A DNA stretch of 64,000 nt from Cytophagales bacterium (GCA_022360015.1 JAKSDQ010000071.1:124001-188000), one strand, 5' to 3'; shown: positions 50,804 to 59,411, counted from the first letter of the stretch. Notes: generated by a model from the sequence alone, not told the origin. Numbers and translations: made by a program.

Positions 50804-52789
50804 CTATTCCAAATCGAATTGCATGTTGAAATCATCTTCGTCAAGATTTTCCACGGAAATGTCACCAAATTCATCTTCTAACATTTTCCGGTATTTATCA
50901 GATAGTTGACCTGACAGTTTTTCTCCGTTAATAATTACCTGGCCATCCCTCATCGATATTTTAAGGCTCCTGACTTCATCAGATATTATGCCATCCTCCC
51001 GCAGTGACTCGAACAACTGTTCTTTGAACCGATCAATCCGGTCCGTAAACGTCTCCATGTCTTTTTTCAAATCCTCCATGATTTCATCCAAATCTATTTG
51101 AAAATTTTTCAGTTTCAACTCCTGCAATTGCATCATTTCTTTCATACTCTCCGTATTTAATTCCAAAGCTTGCAAACCGGAGATATTTATTTCAAAGTCT
51201 TCCATTCTTGAAATGTTAACGTCATTGATGTTTTCCAGTATTTCTTCCCGAATGATGTTCAAATGTTCCTGAATTTCCAGCGCGATCTCGACGTCTTTCA
51301 GGTGATTAAGGCGGCTAAAATCCGGAAGTTCTTCGATGATTGTATTTTCCAGCATCTCACCAATCTTTTCAACGCTTTCTATCTCTAGGTCTTGTAATTT
51401 TTCAAGCTGTCTTTCTGCCTGCCTCTTTGCCTCCTCCTTAAGCTCAAGCATTTCCTCCGGATGCTCTCTCGAACTTCTTATTACTTCTTCCTTGCGTTGC
51501 GCTCTTGCTCTCCTATCTTCGCTTTTTCTGGCTTCCAGCGCATCAATTTTAGCCTTCAACTCCTTGATAAGCTGCTCCTGTTCCTTGATTTTTGCCGCTT
51601 GTTCCCTGGTAATATCATCATCTTTAACCGTATCGGCCTCCGGAACCGGCAATATCTTGTAAAACCCCTGAGATGGCTCAGGAATTTCCAAAAGGAGAGT
51701 GCTGTATGCACTGCCATGCGCTACGGTCTGGTTTGGAGTAGTCAAATGCTTATTTACCCAACCGAAATAAAAGAACGACAGGAGCACTACCAATAAAGAT
51801 ACCACCTTGTACCCCTGGGGAGAGGAATTGCCCGTTTTAACCCCAACAAGCCGTTGCATTCGCTTCAGTAACTGTCCTTTACTGTTTCCAAAAAAGCCAG
51901 GAAGTAATTTAAAGCCTGAGACATTAAAATGATTGACTGCTGCCAGGGTTTTAATGTATGGCAACGGTTGTCCATGCATTTCTATGATAAGGTCATCACA
52001 ACAATTTTCCCTTTCCTGTCTTATCTCGCGCGATATCCACCACACTGTGGGATTGAAGAAAAACAGGGCTTCCATAATAGACTGTAACAGGTTAATCAAA
52101 AAATCATTCCTCTTAATGTGGGCCAACTCATGTAGAATTACCATTTCCACCTGCTGAGGGGTAAGATGATTTACCAACCCTACAGGAATTAGTATAACCG
52201 GTTTCAAATGACCAAAAACAGCGGGTACATTTAGAAATGGTACTTCGCAAATTCTCACCATCCTGTTAAAATTTATCTGGTTTGTGAGGCTTGAAAGCAG
52301 TTGCTTTAGTTCATCGGGGCAATGGTTCATGGCCTTTCCGATCTTTGTTTTCATGTAGTAATACCCCCCTGCCAGCTTGCATAGGGCAATCACTACGCCG
52401 GCAAGCCAGCCCATTAAAAACAGGGGCATCTGAGCCTGAACAACAGCCAGGAGGTAATCCAGGGTAAAAGTGGATGCATCGCTAACGGCATAATCACCGG
52501 CTGCTGCACCATGCGTTGACTTCAAAAAATAGAGTGGCATCTTCTCATCGACAGCCGCAGGAACAGCTATATTAAGCTGGTACGTAAAAGTAATGACAGC
52601 CACGGTTAAAATTGATAATTGGGCGCAAACAGCGATAAAGTAGCGAATCCTTGACTGCCTCTGTCTGAAGATTGACAGCAGAAGATATAAGAAAACAGCA
52701 ATGATTGCCCCTTGCCAGAGTGAATGGAAAAGTGTCCAGCCGAGTGCTTCGGTAAAAGTTGTTGAGAAAATTTCATTAAGCTTATTCAT
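50804..52789 (-). CDS. BlaR1/MecR1-type M56 membrane peptidase with coiled-coil tail
   Basis: A 661-residue membrane metalloprotease. The N-terminal four membrane segments (about 15-145 and 230-250) flank the zinc motif HELAH (His220-His224) with RENCCDD near 262. After a last membrane segment near 340-360, residues 400-600 form a long charged coiled coil in place of the penicillin-binding sensor domain of BlaR1; the tail has many ELK/EIQ repeats. It is thus an M56 peptidase that may sense something other than beta-lactams. It starts 8 bases inside blaI; AAGGAGG 6 bases before its ATG is an unusually strong Shine-Dalgarno here, but it lies in the blaI codons for E-G-G. Confidence 0.85.
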   Translation of the reverse strand: MNKLNEIFSTTFTEALGWTLFHSLWQGAIIAVFLYLLLSIFRQRQSRIRYFIAVCAQLSILTVAVITFTYQLNIAVPAAVDEKMPLYFLKSTHGAAAGDYAVSDASTFTLDYLLAVVQAQMPLFLMGWLAGVVIALCKLAGGYYYMKTKIGKAMNHCPDELKQLLSSLTNQINFNRMVRICEVPFLNVPAVFGHLKPVILIPVGLVNHLTPQQVEMVILHELAHIKRNDFLINLLQSIMEALFFFNPTVWWISREIRQERENCCDDLIIEMHGQPLPYIKTLAAVNHFNVSGFKLLPGFFGNSKGQLLKRMQRLVGVKTGNSSPQGYKVVSLLVVLLSFFYFGWVNKHLTTPNQTVAHGSAYSTLLLEIPEPSQGFYKILPVPEADTVKDDDITREQAAKIKEQEQLIKELKAKIDALEARKSEDRRARAQRKEEVIRSSREHPEEMLELKEEAKRQAERQLEKLQDLEIESVEKIGEMLENTIIEELPDFSRLNHLKDVEIALEIQEHLNIIREEILENINDVNISRMEDFEINISGLQALELNTESMKEMMQLQELKLKNFQIDLDEIMEDLKKDMETFTDRIDRFKEQLFESLREDGIISDEVRSLKISMRDGQVIINGEKLSGQLSDKYRKMLEDEFGDISVENLDEDDFNMQFDLE

Positions 52790-53165
52790 TTTGACCTCCT
52801 TCCAGTTTTTCAATAAAAGACTTTATTTGAGTGAGTTCATCAATGGAGGTTTTTTCATTGCCCAGCGCCTGCATGATCAACTTCATGGCAGATCCCTGAA
52901 AAGCGGTGTCCACTAATTTATTGAGTAGTTGTTTCTGTATTTTTTCCTGCGAAACAGCAGGTTGATAAATGTGGGTTTTTCCTTCCCTTTCCCTGGTGAG
53001 CAAACCCTTCTCATGCATGATTTGCATCAGCTTCAGGGCGGTGGTATAGCCGATATCGCGGCTTGATGACAAGGCTTCATGGATTACCTTCACCGTGCTC
53101 GGCCCCCTTTGCCATAGCTCCTGCAAAATGGCTAATTCACTGTCTGTTGGTTTTGGAAAACTCAT
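52782..53165 (-). CDS. BlaI/MecI/CopY family transcriptional repressor
   Basis: A 127-residue winged-helix repressor with the BlaI start MSFPKPTDSELAILQELWQR and the DNA-binding and dimerisation pattern ALKLMQIMHEKGLLTREREGK. The family's dimer binds palindromic operators and is cut by the M56 partner when induced. The gene lies just upstream of the blaR1-like gene with an 8-base overlap, so the two form one operon. Operators at 53166-53219 adjoin its ATG, which argues for autoregulation. What it controls beyond this operon is unknown. Confidence 0.92.
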   Translation of the reverse strand: MSFPKPTDSELAILQELWQRGPSTVKVIHEALSSSRDIGYTTALKLMQIMHEKGLLTREREGKTHIYQPAVSQEKIQKQLLNKLVDTAFQGSAMKLIMQALGNEKTSIDELTQIKSFIEKLEGGQNE

Positions 53166-53219
53166 AACTTGTAAATACGAACTGATTCGTACTTACAAGT
53201 TTATACGAATCTTTTCGTA
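53166..53219 (-). promoter_or_regulatory. BlaI operators and probable promoter of the blaI-blaR1 operon
   Basis: Operator 1, 53166-53201, is a near-perfect 36-base inverted repeat with arms AACTTGTAAATACGAA and TTCGTACTTACAAGTT around CTGA. Operator 2, 53204-53219, is TACGAATCTTTTCGTA with the same TACGAA/TTCGTA core. A minus-strand box TAAACTTG (53196-53203, one base from TAnnTTTG) with CTTG 20 bases away (53224-53227) lies across them, so bound repressor would block the promoter. Confidence 0.7.
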
Positions 53220-53330
53220 ATTGCAAGTTTTCGACAATTTTTTTAAAAAGTAGTGTATGCGTTCAAGGGTGTGAGACGACATAAAATCAAGCCTGCCTCT
53301 CAACGAAGATAGGGCGCCAATGTTCCGGGC

Positions 53331-53460
53331 TGTTACAAAACTCAAGCGTGAACCTGTATTTTATTTCATCGACCAAAATCTTTGTGCCTCTTCGTGTCTT
53401 GGTGCCTCCGTGGTGAAAAATGGTAAACCACCAAGACACCAAGACACGAAGAGGCACAAA
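53331..53460. repeat. Dispersed inverted-repeat element, copy 4 (most complete)
   Basis: TGTTACAAAAC (53331) and a related CCTGTATTTT stretch are followed by perfectly inverted 24-bp arms, 53381-53404 and 53437-53460, with cores TTTGTGCCTC..CTTGGTG and CACCAAG..GAGGCACAAA. Between them is GTGGTGAAAAATGGTAAACCAC. The 78-residue open frame across it is an artefact of the repeat. The gap 53220-53578 has no other feature. Confidence 0.8.
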
Positions 53461-53578
53461 GAATTCTGCCGAATATGTTCCGCATCAGCCACGAGATACT
53501 TGCCCTGTTTCCCGGAAGTTAATTTTCAGATTATTGAGTCGTTAGTTAAAAAATGAGTGTTCATTACACGCGGCGATT

Positions 53579-54673
53579 TTACTGGTTATTGCAGTACCTT
53601 CGCAAATAGTTTTTGGCCTTGGTTTCACCCAGTTCAGCAGCGCGATAGAAGTCTTTACAGCCTGCGAAATTATTCTTGATAGCGACATAGGACATGCCCC
53701 TGATCAGATGCGCATTGGTTAGTTTAAAATTGACCCCGTCTGCCGGTACCTCACCCTGACTTATGATCAATTGTATGGCCCTGGTGTAGTCGGTAATTGC
53801 CATTTTATACTTCCCTGCATTGAAACGGGTCAAACCCCGGTTTCTAAAATAATACTCTTTATCGGGAGACAGTTCAATGGCCTTACCAAAATCACTGTTC
53901 GCCGATTTGTAATCCTCTATTTTCATTTTCACGAGCCCCCTGTTGTTGAACGTTTCAGGATTTTTTGGATTCAGTTCAATGGCCCGGTTAAAATCTGCCA
54001 TAGCATCCAGGTTCCTGCCCAATTCAAACTTAATAACACCACGCTGATCGTAATAATCGGCGTTGAGCGGATCTATACTCAGTGCCGTGTCCAGGTCTAC
54101 AATAGCCGCTTTGCCCCATTCAACTCCTGTATCCGACCTGGAATCATAGGCATTGGATTTTATGTGAGCCCGCATGGCGTATAGTTTATGGTCTGCCGGC
54201 GTGATTGAAATCGCCGAATCAAGATCCTGAATGCCACTATTAAAGTCCCTCAACAGATGGGCAACCTGCGCTCTTTTAGTATATATTTCTGTGGATCCCG
54301 GATTCAAATCCAAAGCCCTGGTGTAATCTTCGTAGGCTTCATTGAGTTTTTTAATAGCCGTATTAAAATCTGCCCGGGCGATGTACACGTCAAAACTTTG
54401 GGGGCGTAATTCCACCGCCTTGTCAAAATCTTTTCTGGCCCCGTAATAGTCCCTCATTTTTTGCTTTACCTTTCCACGGTTGGTGTATGCGGCATAAAAT
54501 TCGGGGTCGATATCAATTACCCTGGAAAAAGCTGTCAGGGCGGCTTTGTAATTTTTATTCTTATATAGCTCCCTGATGCCTCTTTCGTAGTATTCCCCTG
54601 CAGTTTGACCGAAGCAATAGGGTGATAGGAAAGTAAAGATAACCAATAGTCGTAAGTCCCTTTTAAAATTCAT
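53579..54673 (-). CDS. TPR-repeat secreted or membrane protein
   Basis: About 364 residues from ATG 54673, where a signal peptide begins (MNFKRDLRLLVIFTFLSPYC, then FGQ); a longer form from 54724 is possible. The rest is a chain of tetratricopeptide repeats (about nine, each with the pattern as in YTNRGKVKQKMRDYYGARKD and FNNRGLVKMKIEDYKSANSD). TPRs are protein-interaction scaffolds. It probably acts in the periplasm; partner and role are not known. The C-terminal GETKAKNYLRRYCNNQ is the last repeat half. It stands alone on the minus strand. Confidence 0.8.
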   Translation of the reverse strand: MNFKRDLRLLVIFTFLSPYCFGQTAGEYYERGIRELYKNKNYKAALTAFSRVIDIDPEFYAAYTNRGKVKQKMRDYYGARKDFDKAVELRPQSFDVYIARADFNTAIKKLNEAYEDYTRALDLNPGSTEIYTKRAQVAHLLRDFNSGIQDLDSAISITPADHKLYAMRAHIKSNAYDSRSDTGVEWGKAAIVDLDTALSIDPLNADYYDQRGVIKFELGRNLDAMADFNRAIELNPKNPETFNNRGLVKMKIEDYKSANSDFGKAIELSPDKEYYFRNRGLTRFNAGKYKMAITDYTRAIQLIISQGEVPADGVNFKLTNAHLIRGMSYVAIKNNFAGCKDFYRAAELGETKAKNYLRRYCNNQ

Positions 54674-54724
54674 CTGCCTAAGGTACAAGCGGGTAAATAA
54701 AAAATTTTTCAATAATGCCTTCAT

Positions 54725-54986
54725 ACATTACACAAAAAAGAAAGTATCATGTATTGAGAGCTTCCATCACATACTTAATGGAAAACGTCAAGATCCTAAA
54801 ATTAGTTTTAGGTATAACCGGAACCTGCGGGTTTAAGATCAAAATTTCATAAAAATGTAACTTGGCTAAATCAACTTAACCAGAAAAAGGGAACCTATTT
54901 GAGCCCATGCTACTCCGTAGTATTACCGAACTATCTTCATCATGACTATTTCCACAATCCGGATCGATGCCCTGGCCCATCGTGAT
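54725..54986. other. Gap without visible genes
   Basis: From the TPR start to YwbE I see no gene or repeat. A promoter for the TPR gene is expected here, but no clear box was found. Confidence 0.5.
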
Positions 54987-55184
54987 TTATTCCTCCGGAA
55001 TCTCTTTTACCCTGCCTATCTCACCGGTTTCCAACCTGACTTTAATGCCATGCGGATGGGTGGGCGAATTCGTCAGGATATCCCTTACTACACCTTCCGT
55101 CAGGATACCGGATCTTTGGTCTTGTTTTTGAACTATTTTAACCAACAAACCTGGCTTGATAGCTTTTCTGTATTGCCCGTTCAT
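54987..55184 (-). CDS. ywbE: YwbE family protein
   Basis: A 65-residue protein beginning MNGQYRKAIKPGLLVKIVQK, with GILTEGVVRDILTNSPTHPH and GIKVRLETGEIGRVKEI following; this is the whole length of the YwbE/DUF2196 family. The fold is a small beta-barrel of unknown function. It starts inside the end of an upstream gene fragment (ATGA overlap), which may be a remnant of a former operon partner. Confidence 0.9.
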   Translation of the reverse strand: MNGQYRKAIKPGLLVKIVQKQDQRSGILTEGVVRDILTNSPTHPHGIKVRLETGEIGRVKEIPEE

Positions 55185-55381
55185 GTATTCTTTTTAGATT
55201 TAAACTCGTTGACCAACCAAAAAACTGTATAAATATGGTGACTTTCATGAAGAAGGAAAAACCCAGTCCACCCTTCAATAGATAAATAACCTAAACCAGG
55301 ATGCTTGCCTTGGCTGTTGATGGCACTCATATCCTGTTCTGGTGGCGGTTCGAAAGGGTTGTCGGGTAATTTCTGCGCGGC
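55181..55381 (-). pseudogene. 5'-truncated DinB/DUF1569-type gene fragment
   Basis: An open frame from a stop at 55382-55384 reads LPDNPFEPPPEQDMSAIN, then HPGLGYLSIEGWTGFFLLHE and SHH, which resembles the C-terminal end of DinB/DUF1569 proteins (the HxxxH-H end). There is no N-terminal part and no suitable start except a late ATG at 55330. The frame ends with the stop overlapping the ywbE ATG, so it was probably the first gene of a unit and has lost its front. Confidence 0.45.
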
Positions 55382-55566
55382 TTAAAAATAGAATGGGATC
55401 ACTTTTATTTCTCCTCAAATGAGGCCATCTTTTTGTCATTTTGTTGTTGGTGAGCGCAATTTGAAAGCGGTAAATTATGTGTGTTTATTTAGAGAAATAA
55501 CTTACAAGTGTCAGAATACCAACATCATTTGACGCATTAAGGGTAGGGGAATATATCGGTGATTCT

Positions 55567-55574
55567 TAATTTTG
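55567..55574 (+). promoter_or_regulatory. -7 promoter box TAATTTTG before the lipoprotein gene
   Basis: An exact TAnnTTTG match, 42 bases before the ATG at 55617. No good -33 TTTG is at the usual distance. Confidence 0.4.
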
Positions 55575-55616
55575 CCGGGTAAGAATAATTTTTTTAACCA
55601 TAATGATCCTTGCGTT

Positions 55617-56258
55617 ATGAATAAAATCTCATTTATTTTTTTAGTTCTGTTGGCCATCTGGAGCTGTAGTGAGGACGATGAGGCTGTTACAGATAATACA
55701 AGCAATGATGAAAACGCACAGCGGACGTTTGCGGAAGCGCAGACCCAGTATGAAGCATTGAGAGAGAACGCCAAGCATTCCCTCACCAGAAAAGCAGGGT
55801 TCCCTACGAGTGGTACCATGGTCTATAAGGGCATGCATATGGGTGAATTTTTTGAAAGAAATACCACCTCCGGGTTTAAACTTGATTACTTCGCCGATGT
55901 AGAATTCACCCTGGATTTCGAAGCCCAAACGTTTACCGGCCAACTCATCAATTTCACCACAAACCTCGAGGGGTTTGATAATCCTGAAGGATCACTCAAT
56001 GTGAGTGGGTCAATCCGAGGCCCGGCTGAATTAGGAGATGATGCATTTGGCCTTCGTTTTAGGGTACAAGATGGCGATTTGAAACAGGAAGGCAGAACGG
56101 CCAATTTCGATGCATTTACCGAGAATAAAGGAAGATTTCTCGGTGAATCAGGACAATCCGTTAACATTAGGATAACATCGATCTTCAGATGGACTGAAGG
56201 CCCGGATACCGGAACTACGTCCGAAACGATAGGGTTTATGCATGCTGACAGAGAATGA
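55617..56258 (+). CDS. Lipoprotein with a TbpB-like beta-barrel-type C-terminal region
   Basis: A 213-residue protein from ATG 55617 (MNKISFIFLVLLAIWSCSED); Cys17 after AIWS is the lipobox. After a polar linker (about 25-80), residues 90-210 are rich in beta strands, such as FADVEFTLDFEAQTFTGQL, LNVSGSIRGPAELGDDAFGL and ETIGFMHADRE. This pattern is like the small beta-barrels of transferrin-binding-type or Slam-exported lipoproteins, though similarity is weak. It is surrounded by decayed genes but is itself intact. Surface localisation is possible. Confidence 0.6.
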   Translation: MNKISFIFLVLLAIWSCSEDDEAVTDNTSNDENAQRTFAEAQTQYEALRENAKHSLTRKAGFPTSGTMVYKGMHMGEFFERNTTSGFKLDYFADVEFTLDFEAQTFTGQLINFTTNLEGFDNPEGSLNVSGSIRGPAELGDDAFGLRFRVQDGDLKQEGRTANFDAFTENKGRFLGESGQSVNIRITSIFRWTEGPDTGTTSETIGFMHADRE

Positions 56259-56847
56259 GATAGCTCTTATATCACTAAAATAGAATATGGCCCGGTTTTA
56301 GAGGAGGGCCCTACGCAGTCCGGATGAGTGTTTTTAGCCCTCTCAATGGCAACTTTGGTGATTGTCAGCCTGTCCGTGAGGGAATATTTAAATTGAGAGT
56401 CCACTATGCAAAAGGCTACAGTTCTTTTTAGATATTCTTCACAAAGTTATTTTAGCAGGATCGTTGTATGCCATTAGGAAATCGGGAACCGGAACTTCTC
56501 TTTTGAGTTGAGTATAACGCTTGGTTAAAATCGGTGATTTCAACTTTCAATTTCTTGTGAGCACTACTTAACAGTTCATTTTGATGCTTCATAATAACTC
56601 AAAAAGTCATGCATAGCCTAAAGGCTTTCCAATTGAACTGAAACGATTTCTTCTAAATCGGCTTTGGTATACCTTTTACTTGCGCTTAGAATTTTAAATA
56701 TTTAAAAAAATATTAATTAGGTTTATTTTGTGCTTTAAAGCAAGCATAGGTATTAAAATTTTTAAAAAAATATAATGAAGCATAAAATAATTCTAAAAAC
56801 ATCTAACATGAACGCTGTATCTTTACCTATCAACGAATCAAATTGTG
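56259..56847. other. Gene-poor region with degraded coding sequence
   Basis: No intact gene is seen in these 589 bases. Short minus-strand frames (for example MKHQNELLSSAHKKLKVEIT at about 56590-56460) carry no recognised domain and are interrupted. Sequence from about 56690 is very AT-rich. It probably is decayed accessory DNA. Confidence 0.4.
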
Positions 56848-57053
56848 ATGGATAAAGAGGTTTACAATCGCATAAAAGCGGTTTTAGCAGAACAAGGGAA
56901 AACAAATAAAAAGGTTTACAGACCAAATTAGTAATGAATCGAACAACCGTTTCTAAACGGTATAGAAACAAGATGCAACCAAGAGTAGAGACTTTGTTTC
57001 AAATCGCTAAGGTCTCAGATAAAAGCCATGAAGCATCTTCATGTTATTGCTGA
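56848..57053 (+). pseudogene. Frameshifted XRE-type helix-turn-helix regulator
   Basis: MDKEVYNRIKAVLAEQGKTN is read from ATG 56848, then a stop after a frameshift, and MNRTTVSKRYRNKMQPRVET from 56934 continues the typical XRE pattern with LFQIAKV. Together they match the HTH pattern of the Bacteroidota XRE proteins (NRTTVSKW..N.MQP..ETLF.IAKVL). At least one frameshift splits it, and the C-terminal end is changed too. It is non-functional as written. Confidence 0.65.
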
Positions 57054-57108
57054 AGGGCATTCGGAAGAGGAGTGGGTAACAAAACTGGAAGAACTTGATA
57101 ATATTTAA
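57028..57108 (+). pseudogene. Possible fragment of a DUF4276 (TOPRIM-type) protein
   Basis: A 26-residue frame, MKHLHVIAEGHSEEEWVTKL then EELDNI, resembles the start of DUF4276 proteins (MKxLxIIxEGxTEExF). Only the N-terminal part remains. DUF4276 proteins work with AAA ATPases in phage defence systems of the PARIS type; no ATPase is nearby. The assignment rests on a short match and is uncertain. Confidence 0.3.
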
Positions 57109-57167
57109 GAAATTAAAATAAAACGGCATACAATCGATGAGTGAACCTCAGGAATTATTAAAGAAAA

Positions 57168-57623
57168 TTACCGAGGTTTAACGCTATTATAAATGATTTT
57201 CAAAGCATTTACCTCCTTAAGTTGTGTTTCAACATCACTCACTATACCCATTTTCACTTCCTCGTCAATCTTTAAAGCGATGGTCAGCTTGTCCTTTTCC
57301 GGTTCGCTCAATTTTGCCCTGGCTTCTTCAACTTGTTGGGGAATTTGCCTGGTTGCAATAAAAACATCATTACATTGAATTTTAGGTTCAGTACCATACT
57401 GATGCACATTTTTAGGAGCGCCGATGTTAAAATTGGCTACCAATGATTTTTTTTCAACTTTCTTCAATTGCGTGGCACTGGGTAATTGCTGCTTAACTAA
57501 AATCTCGTTTGGCCTGACCACCGTGGTGACCATGAAAAAAAACAATAACATAAAAATGATATCTGGCAGCGCGGCCATGGGGATTTCCTGTGAAGTGTTA
57601 CTACTTGTTTTAAACTTATTCAT
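57168..57623 (-). CDS. ExbD/TolR family biopolymer transport protein (second)
   Basis: A 151-residue protein with one N-terminal membrane segment (IPMAALPDIIFMLLFFFMVT, about residues 14-34, holding the functional Asp22) and a periplasmic domain. It is the ExbD partner of the TonB-ExbB-ExbD complex that uses the proton gradient to energise outer membrane transporters. It starts 13 bases after the first ExbD-like gene. Start at ATG 57623 (MNKFKTSSNTSQ). Confidence 0.9.
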   Translation of the reverse strand: MNKFKTSSNTSQEIPMAALPDIIFMLLFFFMVTTVVRPNEILVKQQLPSATQLKKVEKKSLVANFNIGAPKNVHQYGTEPKIQCNDVFIATRQIPQQVEEARAKLSEPEKDKLTIALKIDEEVKMGIVSDVETQLKEVNALKIIYNSVKPR

Positions 57624-57636
57624 TTTTCCTGTAATT

Positions 57637-58185
57637 TTAGTTCGAAGGTTTGGCAATGGAAATGTTCATGGGGATGCCTTTTCTTGCTTTTAAGTAAAGT
57701 GCTTTTTGTTTAGGGTCTCTATGGTCCAGCGCCCTGAAAATCTCCGGTGTCACACCTGCCCTTTCCGCATATACTTCAAAATAGGCCGCCTGCACCTCAT
57801 CAAGTATTTTAATATACTGCTTATAGGATGTACCCCGGTTGGTTTTTATCGACACTACTGCCTTTTCGGGGCTATCCGAGCTGTTCTCATCTTTTCCCCG
57901 GTTCAGGACAAAATCGATAATATCCTGCCTGAGCCCGGTCATGTTATCCAGTAATTTATCTTCTACCATCACCTGGTCATGGCTGTTCAGCAAAATCTTG
58001 AAAAGATTCCTTTCATGAATTTCCATGTCAAGGGGCTGATCAGGTTTCGGCGGCAGCCGCATCATCAAGCCTTTGTCGGTATTGATAGTCATAGTAACCA
58101 GGAAGAATATTAAAAGTAAAAAAGCGATATCGGCCATGCTTCCGGTGTTAAGCTGCGAGCGGCCTCTTTTGGTTTGGTTTTTCAT
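57637..58185 (-). CDS. ExbD/TolR family biopolymer transport protein (first)
   Basis: A 182-residue protein: N-terminal RSQLNTGSMADIAFLLLIFF followed by LVTMTINTDKGL is the membrane segment with the critical Asp (in MADIAF), and residues about 40-182 form the periplasmic domain. Two different ExbD genes in a row are common in Bacteroidota. Start at ATG 58185 (MKNQTKRGRSQ). The expected ExbB (MotA/TolQ) gene is not in this window. Confidence 0.9.
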   Translation of the reverse strand: MKNQTKRGRSQLNTGSMADIAFLLLIFFLVTMTINTDKGLMMRLPPKPDQPLDMEIHERNLFKILLNSHDQVMVEDKLLDNMTGLRQDIIDFVLNRGKDENSSDSPEKAVVSIKTNRGTSYKQYIKILDEVQAAYFEVYAERAGVTPEIFRALDHRDPKQKALYLKARKGIPMNISIAKPSN

Positions 58186-58613
58186 TTCAAATCTGTTTTT
58201 TAAATGTAAATTCAATTCTTTGTTTTAAGTGTAAAGTCCACCCTCTCCAGTCTGTTGTATTTTAGAACTGATCCAATAAAACAAAAGGCTTTGCATAACG
58301 GCCATCACTTGGCCAAACTGTATGGTAACCCTGTGATCGTTATTCATTCGAAACCGGGATAAAAGCCGCCAGTTGAAAGCTTATTAAATATTTGCCATGC
58401 CATGATTTAGGTAAAATATGCTGTCAATATGGTTCGTCGCCTTCATGTATCGTTTCCACCGGTAATATGCCGGCAAAGCTTCGGCGCAAACATCTTCCCC
58501 GAGAATGGTGAGCCCATGCTCCACACACGCACACGCCATTCGGGTTTAGTTGCATCGCGACAATATTTAATAGCAAATTGCTTAAACTGATGGCTATTTC
58601 CCTTTTTCGGGCA
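58186..58613. other. Gap between exbD and tonB
   Basis: 428 bases without a convincing gene. Short open frames near 58424-58669 overlap tonB and show no family similarity. No repeat or terminator was identified. Confidence 0.4.
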
Positions 58614-59288
58614 TTATCCCAGTTTGAAGAAGATCGGGATGACCATCCGAACCTTGACAGGCCTGCCACGTTGTTTGCCGGGCGACCATTTGGGGTGTTT
58701 TTTCAAGACCCTCACAGCTTCTTCATCACAGCCTGCCCCAATGCCTTTAAGCACCTTTATATCGTTGAGACTGCCATCCCTGTCCACGATAAATTGTACA
58801 AATACCTTCCCTTCAATACCCATCCTCCGTGCCTGGTTGGGGTATTTCAGGTTTTTCCTTAAAAATTGCTTGAAAGCCGGCATACCACCCACAGGGGCCG
58901 GTTGCTCTTCGATAATTCCTTCCCAGATATGGTCTGCGTCTTCCTCATCTTCCGGATCATCATAAACGATAACTTCAATAGCATCATCTTCATCGATAAA
59001 AACATCCAGGCTAATATCCAGGTCCTCAATTTCCACATCGTCTTCAACTTCCAATACTTTGGGGTGCTGAATTTTAGGTTTTGGAGGTGGTGGTTGCACG
59101 GTTGGCGGAACAATGAATAAATCATCCTCTGCTTCGTCCAAACTTCCAAAAGTAAGCAGGTCACCTGCTCCGTACGATCGCCATTGGAAAGCGCTGATCA
59201 CAAGCAACAAGGTTATAACCAAACTAAGATTTAAATACATACTCCGGCTGCGATAGACGTCAGCCATTGGTTTTTTCTTAACATCCAT
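58614..59288 (-). CDS. TonB family energy transducer
   Basis: A 224-residue protein: a membrane anchor (about residues 16-36, MYLNLSLVITLLLVISAF), a proline-rich linker (VPPTVQPPPPKPKIQHPKV near 60), an acidic stretch (about 80-120), and a C-terminal TonB domain (about 135-224; NLKYPNQARRMGIEGKVFVQ, FIVDRDGSLNDIKVLKG, and GCDEEAVRVL). TonB links ExbB-ExbD in the inner membrane to outer membrane receptors. It lies upstream of the exbD genes on the same strand, with a 428-base gap, so it may be a separate transcript. Confidence 0.9.
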   Translation of the reverse strand: MDVKKKPMADVYRSRSMYLNLSLVITLLLVISAFQWRSYGAGDLLTFGSLDEAEDDLFIVPPTVQPPPPKPKIQHPKVLEVEDDVEIEDLDISLDVFIDEDDAIEVIVYDDPEDEEDADHIWEGIIEEQPAPVGGMPAFKQFLRKNLKYPNQARRMGIEGKVFVQFIVDRDGSLNDIKVLKGIGAGCDEEAVRVLKKHPKWSPGKQRGRPVKVRMVIPIFFKLG

Positions 59289-59411
59289 GATAAATTTTGT
59301 TTAAAGTTTCAAAAAAGAATCAGGTGAACGCAGGTATGGCCATACACTTGTTCAAAATAGTACCCGGACTCAGGCAAATTTGCCGGTCAAAGACTGTATA
59401 ATAAGGGTAGT

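Noticed and set aside
52789-52800. AAGGAGG before the blaR1-like ATG as proof of a strong ribosome site
   Set aside because: The bases are also the Glu-Gly-Gly codons of blaI, and this phylum makes little use of Shine-Dalgarno pairing, so the match may be chance.
53320-53556. A 78-residue plus-strand frame downstream of blaI
   Set aside because: It lies across the perfect inverted repeat 53381-53460; its peptide reflects the repeat (including a mirrored RHQDTKRHKE-like stretch), not a gene.
56281-56320. GGCCC...GGGCC hairpin as terminator of the lipoprotein gene
   Set aside because: No T run follows the stem, so an intrinsic terminator is not supported.
58424-58669. An 81-residue minus-strand frame before exbD
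   Set aside because: It overlaps the end of tonB in another frame and shows no coding pattern.
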